DNA of 64,000 bases, from NCBI RefSeq assembly GCF_900111645.1, contig NZ_FOHQ01000003.1, positions 1-64,000 on the forward strand. Direction: 5' to 3'. Shown piece after piece: positions 28,142 through 36,807 of the stretch (its first letter is position 1; each line of letters begins with the position of its first letter). This DNA is from Methanococcoides vulcani. GTDB lineage: Archaea > Halobacteriota > Methanosarcinia > Methanosarcinales > Methanosarcinaceae. The position numbers and the translations under genes are program-made. Under the pieces are notes generated by a model. It was not told the origin of the DNA. It was given only the letters and a program-made list of their open reading frames with translations, and did no database searches.

Positions 28142-30118
28142 TTAAACATTCACATCTTCAACATAAGCCCTTAATATTTCAGCAACACTCCATGCCTGTG
28201 AGATACATCCTCCCGGTCTGTGCGGGGAATCACCATCAAATACTTCGGAGATCGTTCCTATTCCAGCCTCATCAAGATGAGCTTCAAAATTAACTAACAA
28301 GCGCCTGCAATATTCCAGACTTAACGGAGACTTGTTATTGACCTTTGCATATGCAGTAACGAACGGTCCGAGTAACCATGCCCAGACAGTCCCGTTATGA
28401 TATGCGCGGTCCCGGGAATCTCTATCACCCCGGTATCTTCCATTGTAGCGGCTGTCCTTCGGCGATAAGGACCTCAGTCCATAAGGAGTTAATAGATCCT
28501 CCTTCACCTTTTCAACGATCATCATTTTCTTTTCATGATCAAGCATCGTGTAGGGAAGTGACACTGCAAATATCTGGTTCGGTCTGACAGCTGCATCTTT
28601 ACTGACCGACATATCTTCATTTACAGAAACGCAGTCATAAAGACACAGATCCTTCGGATTCCAGAAAGTTTCAGTGAAGTTGCTCTTTGCCAGTTGAGCG
28701 ATCTCAGAATAATGCTTTGTATTTGCACCTAAAATTTCCCCCAGTTGGATGGCAATACATAGCGCATTATACCACAAAGCGTTTATTTCGCATGCTTTTC
28801 CGGCTCTTGGTGTGATCTCCTGATCACCGATCTTCACATCCATCCAGGTGAGCTGACCTTCATGCGCAATGAGTCCATCCTCATCCATCCTAATTCCGTA
28901 TAAGGTTCCCTCAATATAATTCTGGATTATTGACACAACTGTATCCCACATTTTCCTGACAAATTTTACATCCTTCGTATAGGAATAATATCGCCCAAGT
29001 GAATGGATGAACCATAGTGAAGCATCAACGGTATTATAATCAGGAGGAGAAAGACCGTCATCTGAAAAACGGTTTGGTATAAGGCCTCCTGAACAATGTT
29101 CAGAAAAGGTTGTCAGAATATCTTTTGCATCATTGAACCTTCCTGTTACAAGAGTAAGTCCCGGAAGCGATATCATCGCATCCCTTCCCCAATCCGCAAA
29201 CCAGTGATAACCCGCGATGATCGATTCTGAACCGGTAGATCTGCGTTGCACAATGAAAGAGTCTGCAGCATTAACGAGCTTCTGTGTGAAGTCACCCTTT
29301 AAATTGCAACGATCCTGCAAACCTTTCTGCCTTACAAGTTCTCTTTCATATCCGGAATTAACAAATTCATGGTCAATGTCCTTTTTTTTCAGGATACTGT
29401 CCGAAGCTACAACGTATACCTCACTCGCAGGCTCATGAATTTGTTTTTCAAAATAGCCGGGGTTATAGAGGTCTTCCTGATAGGCTTCCCCTCGTTCACG
29501 TTCACTGTCATACTCGAAATTATAGTTCCAGTAGGGTTCCTGTCTATAGTGCATATTGGATCGTAGTTGGAGAAGACCATCATCAGTTCTCAGCTGAATT
29601 CCTGTAGGATCATGTATCTCACTAAAACTGATAACCCCTGCCTTCCCAATCTGGTGGAAATCCCGATTGGTCACAAGAGGCAAAATCCGGAAAACAATGT
29701 CCTCATTATCAGGATTGAACAGCTTATACCTGACAACTGTCGTGTTCTGTCCATAGACCATGAAGATAGTCTTTATCAGCTTAATGTTCCTGATGCTGTA
29801 CTCAAATGTTGGTAATGGAGAAGCAGAAAAACGATCGAGATATTCGAAACCTGATGGGTACAGCGTATCGGGATACCTGTGAGTTGCAAGACGATATACT
29901 TCATCTCCAGCAATGATCTCTTCATCAAGGGAAGAAAGCAGTACCCTTCGATCAACCGGAGGGTTTGCAGAAGCTATCAGAAGCCCATGATATTTTCTTG
30001 AATTTTCACCAATAACAGTGGATGATGCATAGCCTCCGATGCCGTTCGTGATCAGCCATTCCTGGGAAATGGCAGAAGTATGATCTAATTCACCATTATA
30101 TGTTGCAGATGGACACAT
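28142..30118 (-). CDS. Glycogen debranching enzyme (amylo-alpha-1,6-glucosidase type)
   Basis: A 658-residue archaeal debranching enzyme, usual length. An N-terminal beta domain (ITNGIGGYASSTVIGENSRK, the family opening motif) precedes the (alpha/alpha)6 GDE_C glucosidase domain with YHWFADWGRDAMISLPGL, DASLWFIHSLGRYY and HNGTVWAWLLGP. It removes alpha-1,6 branches during glycogen breakdown. ATG 30118 follows AAGGTG. Last gene of the seven-gene glycogen operon. Confidence 0.95.
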   Translation of the reverse strand: MCPSATYNGELDHTSAISQEWLITNGIGGYASSTVIGENSRKYHGLLIASANPPVDRRVLLSSLDEEIIAGDEVYRLATHRYPDTLYPSGFEYLDRFSASPLPTFEYSIRNIKLIKTIFMVYGQNTTVVRYKLFNPDNEDIVFRILPLVTNRDFHQIGKAGVISFSEIHDPTGIQLRTDDGLLQLRSNMHYRQEPYWNYNFEYDSERERGEAYQEDLYNPGYFEKQIHEPASEVYVVASDSILKKKDIDHEFVNSGYERELVRQKGLQDRCNLKGDFTQKLVNAADSFIVQRRSTGSESIIAGYHWFADWGRDAMISLPGLTLVTGRFNDAKDILTTFSEHCSGGLIPNRFSDDGLSPPDYNTVDASLWFIHSLGRYYSYTKDVKFVRKMWDTVVSIIQNYIEGTLYGIRMDEDGLIAHEGQLTWMDVKIGDQEITPRAGKACEINALWYNALCIAIQLGEILGANTKHYSEIAQLAKSNFTETFWNPKDLCLYDCVSVNEDMSVSKDAAVRPNQIFAVSLPYTMLDHEKKMMIVEKVKEDLLTPYGLRSLSPKDSRYNGRYRGDRDSRDRAYHNGTVWAWLLGPFVTAYAKVNNKSPLSLEYCRRLLVNFEAHLDEAGIGTISEVFDGDSPHRPGGCISQAWSVAEILRAYVEDVNV

Positions 30119-30162
30119 CCGAATTACACCTTAAGATATATTGATTTCAAACTTAATATCTG

Positions 30163-32106
30163 TCACTCTTCTTTCAATTGGTCCAGAAGCAGGGCATTTT
30201 CAATAAATAGTGCACAACTCCAGCCCAAAGGCCTGGCCCATGCAGCTTTCCCTGTATTCCTATCCACCTGTTCGGATAGGAGACCGGTACTCGTTGCACT
30301 CCTCATTGTCCATTTTATGTATTCAACTGCTTTATTCACCAGCAGGTCATATTCATCATTCTTGTTCTTAAGCGACATAGCAAGAGTGAGCAAAGCACGG
30401 GAAAGCCATAATGTTGTCACTACCCAAGGATTGCCACCGACATAATTATCATTTTCATAACGCTTGATCCCAAAATAGCCATTGACCGGAACCCTGAGAG
30501 CTTTTTCAATATGCTCTATCATTGAGAGTATCATAGCTCTTTCATCAGGATCATTCGGTGAAAGAAGACCAAAAGGAATGAAAGTGCCGATCATACTCGA
30601 ATCCACAGTTCTATTGACATTGCTTTCAATGATGCCACGGGAAAAATAGCCTTCCTTAAGCCACAATTTCTCAATGGTTCGCTTCCTGACAAGTTCAGCC
30701 CTGTCAGACCATTTCTCAGCGAGAATGTGTTCATTGTTCTCCTCTGCCAGATGGGCAGCACCTTTCAGACCGGAATAGATAGCAGCACTCGTATAGGTGA
30801 ATATCCCGATTTCAGATTCCCACAGGCACCTGCATGGATCATGAAGACCCTGTTCGGTTCTTCTTATCAGATATTCTGCACCCTTCCAAACCGTTTCCCG
30901 GATGGTTTCCAGAAATTCATCCCTTTTAGTTCCTTCCAGTTCCCGGTAATAATAATCAATTGCATAAAGCGTTGAACCGGTCTCATCTATCTGTGTAGAA
31001 TCATCAAAATTACCCCACGAAGGAGCTTCCTTTCCATCAAGCCAGTATCTCTGGAACCATGAACCATCAGGTAGCTGTGCTCTTTTGCACCAGCCAAAGA
31101 ACTTTTCAGCATATTCAGGATAGCCGGCATTCATCAGGGCAAGAACAGATTCTACCGCATCCCTGTTCCAGCAAAATCCATACCCTCCACACATCTCAAA
31201 AGCAGGATCGAACTCCGGGGAAGCGAGACATGCTCCCTCATCGGGATCGGTAAGTAAGTTCAGGGAGAGTAATGAGCGATCGTATAAGCCCTTGACCTCT
31301 TTTTTGAATAGTGGATCATTTTCAAGTGCTAATAACTCTAGAGGTCGCTTTTTTGATAGCCACCGAATGGAGCCGTCTTCAGATCCACGCATCATATCAT
31401 CAGGGAACTGCTTCAGAACATCACCCAGCAGGTCGTATATTAGCTGCCTTTCTGAAGCGATGCCGATAAAAACTGTAATTGTGACTGTTTCACCAGACTG
31501 GAGGTTAAGGTCCCAGCCTATGGAATTATCCATCTCGCCTATATCTTCCATATTTTGCTGGAGCTTACCATCTTCCATATCATTCCTAGCGCTTGCAACC
31601 CAGCCTGTCTCCTGTATCTTACCGACCTGCCATTCTTCAAATTCCGGAGCACTTGCCAGACCACTGTAGAAGTTCTGCATGTATTGAACAAGCAGACCGC
31701 TGTTCACATCACAAAATGCAGAGTTCTTTCTATGGTTTTCTCCAATCTGGAAATTAGAATAATAATAAAATTTGCCAGTGATATGTTCTTTTGAAGTGAT
31801 CTCATACTTCCTTACAAGGACTGGACTGGACTGATGCACAAGATCATGAATTGATACTTCGATCCCGGAAAAATGAGACAGGTGGGTCTTAATTATATTC
31901 GTATCATCCGGAGATTCCTGTTTTACATTCCATTCAGGAGAATCCAGCCATAGTAATCTTCCACTTGTGTAAATGCAAGCTTTGGACTCATCAACATGTT
32001 GAGCCCAATCTCGCCGGGGGTAAAAAAATCCCCGTAAATCGCCCTTTTCACCCATTGATACAAGCAACTTATCATTGCCAAGTATAGCATTTGGATGCCG
32101 GATCAA
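30163..32106 (-). CDS. GH15 glucoamylase-like glycosidase
   Basis: A 647-residue GH15 protein with an N-terminal beta-sandwich (RHPNAILGNDKLLVSMG, GDLRGFFYPRRDWAQH) and an (alpha/alpha)6 barrel (GGYGFCWNRDAVESVLAL; LWESEIGIFTYTSAAIYSGL with a probable catalytic Glu). It hydrolyses glucose from non-reducing ends of alpha-glucans or oligosaccharides. No signal peptide, so it acts inside the cell on glycogen. Start is TTG 32106 with GGAG upstream. Confidence 0.93.
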   Translation of the reverse strand: MIRHPNAILGNDKLLVSMGEKGDLRGFFYPRRDWAQHVDESKACIYTSGRLLWLDSPEWNVKQESPDDTNIIKTHLSHFSGIEVSIHDLVHQSSPVLVRKYEITSKEHITGKFYYYSNFQIGENHRKNSAFCDVNSGLLVQYMQNFYSGLASAPEFEEWQVGKIQETGWVASARNDMEDGKLQQNMEDIGEMDNSIGWDLNLQSGETVTITVFIGIASERQLIYDLLGDVLKQFPDDMMRGSEDGSIRWLSKKRPLELLALENDPLFKKEVKGLYDRSLLSLNLLTDPDEGACLASPEFDPAFEMCGGYGFCWNRDAVESVLALMNAGYPEYAEKFFGWCKRAQLPDGSWFQRYWLDGKEAPSWGNFDDSTQIDETGSTLYAIDYYYRELEGTKRDEFLETIRETVWKGAEYLIRRTEQGLHDPCRCLWESEIGIFTYTSAAIYSGLKGAAHLAEENNEHILAEKWSDRAELVRKRTIEKLWLKEGYFSRGIIESNVNRTVDSSMIGTFIPFGLLSPNDPDERAMILSMIEHIEKALRVPVNGYFGIKRYENDNYVGGNPWVVTTLWLSRALLTLAMSLKNKNDEYDLLVNKAVEYIKWTMRSATSTGLLSEQVDRNTGKAAWARPLGWSCALFIENALLLDQLKEE

Positions 32107-32139
32107 ATGTATCGCTCCATTTAAAGAACTATTTATAAT

Positions 32140-33339
32140 TCATTCATCCATTTCAGCCAGTTTCCTGAAAACACAGGTTTTGAAATCCAGGAATACTGCA
32201 ATGAAATTTATTGCTGCATCATAGGGTGATGTATGGATACTGAAATACGAGTGAACATCCCCATCGCCTAACCATTTTGTACTCATGTAGTAATAGTGGT
32301 CAGATGTCAGAAGGTGCTTCCATATGTTAATAAGCTCCGGATCTTTGGTTCTTTTCACATAAGGACCAAGCCGTTTTGCCTCTTCGAAGCATCTACGTTG
32401 CATATCGTTACCAAGCCATGCACTTGTATCTCTTTCCATGTCTGCCCATGAGACCGTGCTAAAGTCCCCAACATCTATCTCTCCTACCGGATTATATTTC
32501 TCAATGACTTCGGAAGGTGTATTGAACTCAATGCCCTTGTTAAGGACCTCATCAGGTAAAGCCCGGAGGAAATCAAAGATACCTGTGTCTGCCCACTGGT
32601 GTTCACCAAAGGTTTCGTAATCCATGAAGATATTCAGGCAATCTCCTTGTTCCTTAGCTGCCCAGCAGGCCCACTTGTCAGCAGTTAATGGATACTCTTC
32701 CCACCATTTTGCTGAGAAACGATAGCCTATATCATCACTCATCTTATAATTCCTCATAAGAACGGCGATGTCGCAGTCCTTTGCCTTGTAGACATGATTG
32801 GGTGAGCGGGATTCCAGCAGCCGATCAACCCCTTCGGTAAGTATGGCTTTGTAACCCATGGATGAGACGGTTTCTGCAATACTGTTATTGTAAAGGAGTT
32901 CTGTATTTCTGAAGACCTGTGGCTTTACACCAAGCAGGTCTGAAGTGAGATCATGGTGGGTCTTTACCTCTTCCCTGAACTCATCCTTGCTATCGAAAAG
33001 ACCTGCAAGAGAATGATAATTGGTCTCATCAAGGAATTCCACACACTTTGAATCAGCAAGTTGGTTGAAAATGTCAAGGACATCAGGATTCCATTTTTCA
33101 CACTGGCTCAGAAGAGTTCCGGTTATTGAAACACTGAACTTGAAATTGCCTTCATACTGGTCAACGAGTTCTGCCAGGAGAGTTGTGGCTGGAAGGTAAC
33201 ACTTGCTGGCAACCTTCTCAAAGATATTTCGGTTTATTGCAACATCGAAATACCTTTCGAACCCTTTTGAGTCATCCGGCCAGAACCACTTTAAACGATA
33301 AGGCTGGTGGAGCTGGAAGTACATACACACGGATCTCAT
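32140..33339 (-). CDS. GH57 alpha-amylase/glucanotransferase
   Basis: A 399-residue GH57 enzyme. The conserved regions are intact: YFQLHQPYR (region 1), FRNTELLYNN (catalytic nucleophile Glu) and FMDYETFGEHQW (acid/base Asp). It cuts or transfers alpha-1,4-glucan chains. Its ATG overlaps the stop of the preceding degenerate GH57 paralog (ATGA), implying coupled translation. Confidence 0.95.
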   Translation of the reverse strand: MRSVCMYFQLHQPYRLKWFWPDDSKGFERYFDVAINRNIFEKVASKCYLPATTLLAELVDQYEGNFKFSVSITGTLLSQCEKWNPDVLDIFNQLADSKCVEFLDETNYHSLAGLFDSKDEFREEVKTHHDLTSDLLGVKPQVFRNTELLYNNSIAETVSSMGYKAILTEGVDRLLESRSPNHVYKAKDCDIAVLMRNYKMSDDIGYRFSAKWWEEYPLTADKWACWAAKEQGDCLNIFMDYETFGEHQWADTGIFDFLRALPDEVLNKGIEFNTPSEVIEKYNPVGEIDVGDFSTVSWADMERDTSAWLGNDMQRRCFEEAKRLGPYVKRTKDPELINIWKHLLTSDHYYYMSTKWLGDGDVHSYFSIHTSPYDAAINFIAVFLDFKTCVFRKLAEMDE

Positions 33340-34466
33340 ACCCTCACCTCCAGAAGTGCACGTTTAAAGTCCGAGATCGCAGAGAAGCTATTAACTGCCT
33401 TTTCATAGCCAAGATTATTGTTGTCAGACCCCATCTCCAGCAATATTTCGCTTTGTTGTAGGTATCGGTAGATACAATTCAGTTTTTCATATTCAGGAGT
33501 GTCTTTTAACGTCTGAAGGATCTCACCTATACTTATCAGTTCATGCAGGTACAGGTGCTGAGGATGATTTCCAAGTAAATTATGCATTCCATAGCGAGAA
33601 GTAGACTTGTTTATGATAGAAGGAAGTTCTTTTGTCTTGAATTTCTTCAAAGCTTCTTCAGGGGTTACCATGGAAATTCCATATTTATCAAAACTTTCCG
33701 GAAGATCGATCAGGAACTGAAGTATATCGCTTCTGTTCTGTTGATGAGCAAGGATAGAACTATATTTCAAATGTAATGTCGTCACATCGCCTTCCATACC
33801 TGCTATCCATGAAGCGAATTTATCAGCGATCAAAGGATAGCTTTTCCAATTCTGATCTGAAAAGCGTAATTCTATGTCTTCACTTAGGGATATGTGACGC
33901 AATAACGTCGGTATATGATTACCATAAACGTACATTGGATCACTTCCATACAATAGATTTTCTGAACCTTCTGAAATGAGGCACTTGAACTTCATATCTT
34001 TAAGTGTCGTACTGAGCTCTTTTGTAAGTATCAGTTCCGCATTTATGAATGTACGGGGATTAATACTGAAGATCTCTTTGATCTTATCCCGATGCATGGA
34101 AACCTGATCTTTAAATTCCTTATTATCAGGGAAAAGGGACGATACGGAATGATAATAAGGGGAAGCTGAAAAATTGGCACCCCTGTCCTTTATCTCCTGA
34201 AATGATTCTATTAAAGCAGGATTCCATTTACATTGATCTAAAAATATCCCGGATATATCAAAAGTATACTTCGCACCATTATCTATTGAATCCAGCAAAG
34301 CCTCATTCGTACTGATTATCTCCGGCACATTTCTTTCTAAAGCAGAGTATATTTGGGGTTGATCAAAATATGTTTCGAATTCCGGAGAACGATACCCCCC
34401 AGATGGCCAGTACCATTTTGGCATCCAAGGAAAATGTACTTCTGAACAGATGCAAACCGACTGCAT
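33336..34466 (-). CDS. Degenerate GH57 paralog, probable pseudoenzyme
   Basis: A 376-residue protein that aligns along its length with the adjacent GH57 enzyme. Region 1 (QLHQP) is replaced by SEVHFP, and the acid/base region (FMDYETFGEHQW) by LHLKYSSILAHQQN, losing the catalytic Asp. The nucleophile region keeps a Glu (FINAELILTK). It is uninterrupted and in the middle of an operon, so it is probably expressed as a regulatory or scaffolding partner of the active enzyme. ATG 34466 follows GGGAGG; a TTG at 34472 is in frame. Confidence 0.82.
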   Translation of the reverse strand: MQSVCICSEVHFPWMPKWYWPSGGYRSPEFETYFDQPQIYSALERNVPEIISTNEALLDSIDNGAKYTFDISGIFLDQCKWNPALIESFQEIKDRGANFSASPYYHSVSSLFPDNKEFKDQVSMHRDKIKEIFSINPRTFINAELILTKELSTTLKDMKFKCLISEGSENLLYGSDPMYVYGNHIPTLLRHISLSEDIELRFSDQNWKSYPLIADKFASWIAGMEGDVTTLHLKYSSILAHQQNRSDILQFLIDLPESFDKYGISMVTPEEALKKFKTKELPSIINKSTSRYGMHNLLGNHPQHLYLHELISIGEILQTLKDTPEYEKLNCIYRYLQQSEILLEMGSDNNNLGYEKAVNSFSAISDFKRALLEVRV

Positions 34467-34526
34467 TCCCAAGCCTCCCGTTTTATTATATTTCCGATGG
34501 CATTAGTCACTATTGATTGCCAGAAT

Positions 34527-35696
34527 TTAATTTTTGATAGCATCAAGGTACGCTTCACTTGTTTGTTCTGCGATCTTGTGCCAGTTGTATTTAGTGTCGA
34601 TAAGTTCTTTACCAGCTTGTCTCATGCTGTCATTGGAGAGATCGTCAAGCACGTGATTTAAGCCCCATGCAATAGACTCCGGATATTTGTATACAAGGAT
34701 ACCATCGACATAATTATCGATTATCTGGACAGCATCTGTTGCAACGATGGTCCTTTCAGCATCCCAGCCTTCAAGAACAACTATGCCAAAAGGTTCGTTC
34801 CTGCTTGGAATACAGAGAATATCGCATGCATTAAACCAGTCCCTTGCTGTTTCATCATCTGCATACCCCAGAAAATGACAACGATCTGAAACATTTTCTG
34901 CATTTACGAGATGTTCACAGTGAGGGCGCATTTCACCTTCACCAATGAAGACAAACTGGGTATCCCAGCGATGATCCAACACTTCAGGGATCGCTTCAAC
35001 AAGTATATCCGGACCTTTTTGGTAGCTCATACGTCCTATGAACAAAACAACCGGTGCAAGAGGATGGATCCCAAATCTTTTTTTCACTTCACCGGCGTCA
35101 ACGTCCTTTTTCATTTTGCCATGAAATATACCGTTTGGAATGATGGTGATCTTCTCATCGGGTATCTGGTATAGGAACTTGATCTCATCTGTAAGTTGTT
35201 GTGAAGTGGATATGACTTTTATGGATTCATAGCCGGCTTTCCATTCCCTGTGAGATATTTCCTCGGCTTCCCACCAGTTTCCATGTACATTACCGTTCCT
35301 TCCCCATTCAGTACTGTGATATGTGAACATAAAGGGTATTCCAAATTCATATTTGATCCTTGAGACCACATTGAAAGGATGCCAGTCATGGACATGCAAT
35401 ATATCGAACTTGCCATATTCCTTCGTAACATCAAGGAATCTCGAGTACATTGAATCACACATACTATCCATTTGCTGGACAATGCCTCCGTCAAGAGAAT
35501 GGTCAACACGATGGTAGTGAACTCCATTCACTTTCTCATATGGTTCAAGTTCATGATTTCTTGTAAATATGTGAACTGAATGTCCCTTCTCAGCAAGAGC
35601 TTCTGCAAGTTCGGAAACATGCGGTGCTATACCGCCCACTTTTATCGAGTGTAGACTCTCCCAGGAGAACATCCCGATCTTTAAATTTTTCCCCAT
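34527..35696 (-). CDS. GT4 family glycosyltransferase
   Basis: A 389-residue GT-B glycosyltransferase. N-terminal domain opens SWESLHSIKVGGIAPHVSEL and holds ILHVHDWHPFNV. The C-terminal domain has FIGRMSYQKGPDILV and the E-x7-E motif PSRNEPFGIVVLEG. It likely transfers glucose from a nucleotide sugar, in an operon with a GT3 synthase, so may be a second glycogen synthase or maltose-1-phosphate/glucan synthase. Substrate is inferred from neighbours. Confidence 0.9.
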   Translation of the reverse strand: MGKNLKIGMFSWESLHSIKVGGIAPHVSELAEALAEKGHSVHIFTRNHELEPYEKVNGVHYHRVDHSLDGGIVQQMDSMCDSMYSRFLDVTKEYGKFDILHVHDWHPFNVVSRIKYEFGIPFMFTYHSTEWGRNGNVHGNWWEAEEISHREWKAGYESIKVISTSQQLTDEIKFLYQIPDEKITIIPNGIFHGKMKKDVDAGEVKKRFGIHPLAPVVLFIGRMSYQKGPDILVEAIPEVLDHRWDTQFVFIGEGEMRPHCEHLVNAENVSDRCHFLGYADDETARDWFNACDILCIPSRNEPFGIVVLEGWDAERTIVATDAVQIIDNYVDGILVYKYPESIAWGLNHVLDDLSNDSMRQAGKELIDTKYNWHKIAEQTSEAYLDAIKN

Positions 35697-35771
35697 TTTT
35701 TCAACCCTAATTATTTTAGATTTATAGTTTAATATTTCTATACATATTTAAAATTATCATTTGGAATGGCT

Positions 35772-36746
35772 TCAAAAATCACCCTGAAGATAATTCACAG
35801 CCGTTTCCGGCGGCATTGTATTGATGAATACCTCGGTATTTTTCTCAAATCCCGCTGTCTTAGTTGTAACTGGCTGGATCTTTAAGTTAAAGTGATATCC
35901 AGTTTCATCCCTTAGCTGATAGAACATGTAATTGTAAGGGATCTCTCCAATATTGTTCCATAGACCTGATAGAGCAGAATGAATTGCCTTTCCAAGAGAG
36001 CTCAACTGGTCCTGGTCGAACCCTGAGATATGATTTGTATGTACCTTAGGCAGGATCCACATCTCATATGGAACTTTTGAGCAATAAGGTGTTATAACCA
36101 GAAAATGCTCATTTTCATATAAGAGTCTCTCACTTTTGCTTTCTTTCTCTACAATATCACAATAAGGGCATCCTGAATATGAATCGATGGCCTTCATTTC
36201 TTCCATTAAAACCGGAGGCTTGATAGGCATTGCTATTAGCTGGGAATGTGTATGTTCCAGAGATGCACCTGCCTTTTCTCCCCAGTTCTTGAAAAGTGAA
36301 ACATATTCTATCTTGTCCATGGATTCGTAGTGCATTACGCGATCCTGATATACCTTCATAAGTAATGTCATCTCTTCGTCGGAAAGATCAGGTGTCACAT
36401 TCTCATGCAAAGGTGTTTCGACTATAACTTCATGAAAACCATAGCCTGGGGTCACATCGAGATCGGAATTAACTTCACTGGCATCCGGAGCAAGTGCAGG
36501 ATAAAGATTTGGTATGCAACGCATATCCCATCTTGTTACCCTTGAACCTTCGGAATCCTTCAGGATGCTACCATTTTTATAAACAGCAGTTGCAAGAGGA
36601 GTTTTGTCTTCTTCACCGGCACAAAAAACACATTTATTGGATGCCTCTTCTTTCTTTTCTGCTTTGAACACTGAAGGTCTTTTACTTCTTCCGGGTGCTA
36701 TTATGCAATATTCATCCAGAAAATAATGTTTACGTATCTCTGACAT
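35772..36746 (-). CDS. galT: Galactose-1-phosphate uridylyltransferase-like protein
   Basis: A 324-residue HIT-superfamily nucleotidyltransferase. C-x2-C pairs (NKCVFCAGEED; SGCPYCDIVEKE) and the active-site ASLEHTHSQLIAMP are visible; in the canonical HPH-Q motif Thr replaces Pro. In this operon it may act as a UDP- or ADP-glucose phosphorylase-type enzyme rather than in galactose use. ATG 36746 (MSEIRK) is chosen over 36758. Confidence 0.85.
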   Translation of the reverse strand: MSEIRKHYFLDEYCIIAPGRSKRPSVFKAEKKEEASNKCVFCAGEEDKTPLATAVYKNGSILKDSEGSRVTRWDMRCIPNLYPALAPDASEVNSDLDVTPGYGFHEVIVETPLHENVTPDLSDEEMTLLMKVYQDRVMHYESMDKIEYVSLFKNWGEKAGASLEHTHSQLIAMPIKPPVLMEEMKAIDSYSGCPYCDIVEKESKSERLLYENEHFLVITPYCSKVPYEMWILPKVHTNHISGFDQDQLSSLGKAIHSALSGLWNNIGEIPYNYMFYQLRDETGYHFNLKIQPVTTKTAGFEKNTEVFINTMPPETAVNYLQGDF

Positions 36747-36807
36747 TTTTCCCAACATCCCTAATATAAATCCATTTAGTTACTTTCATAAGAGCAATGC
36801 TTTTCTT

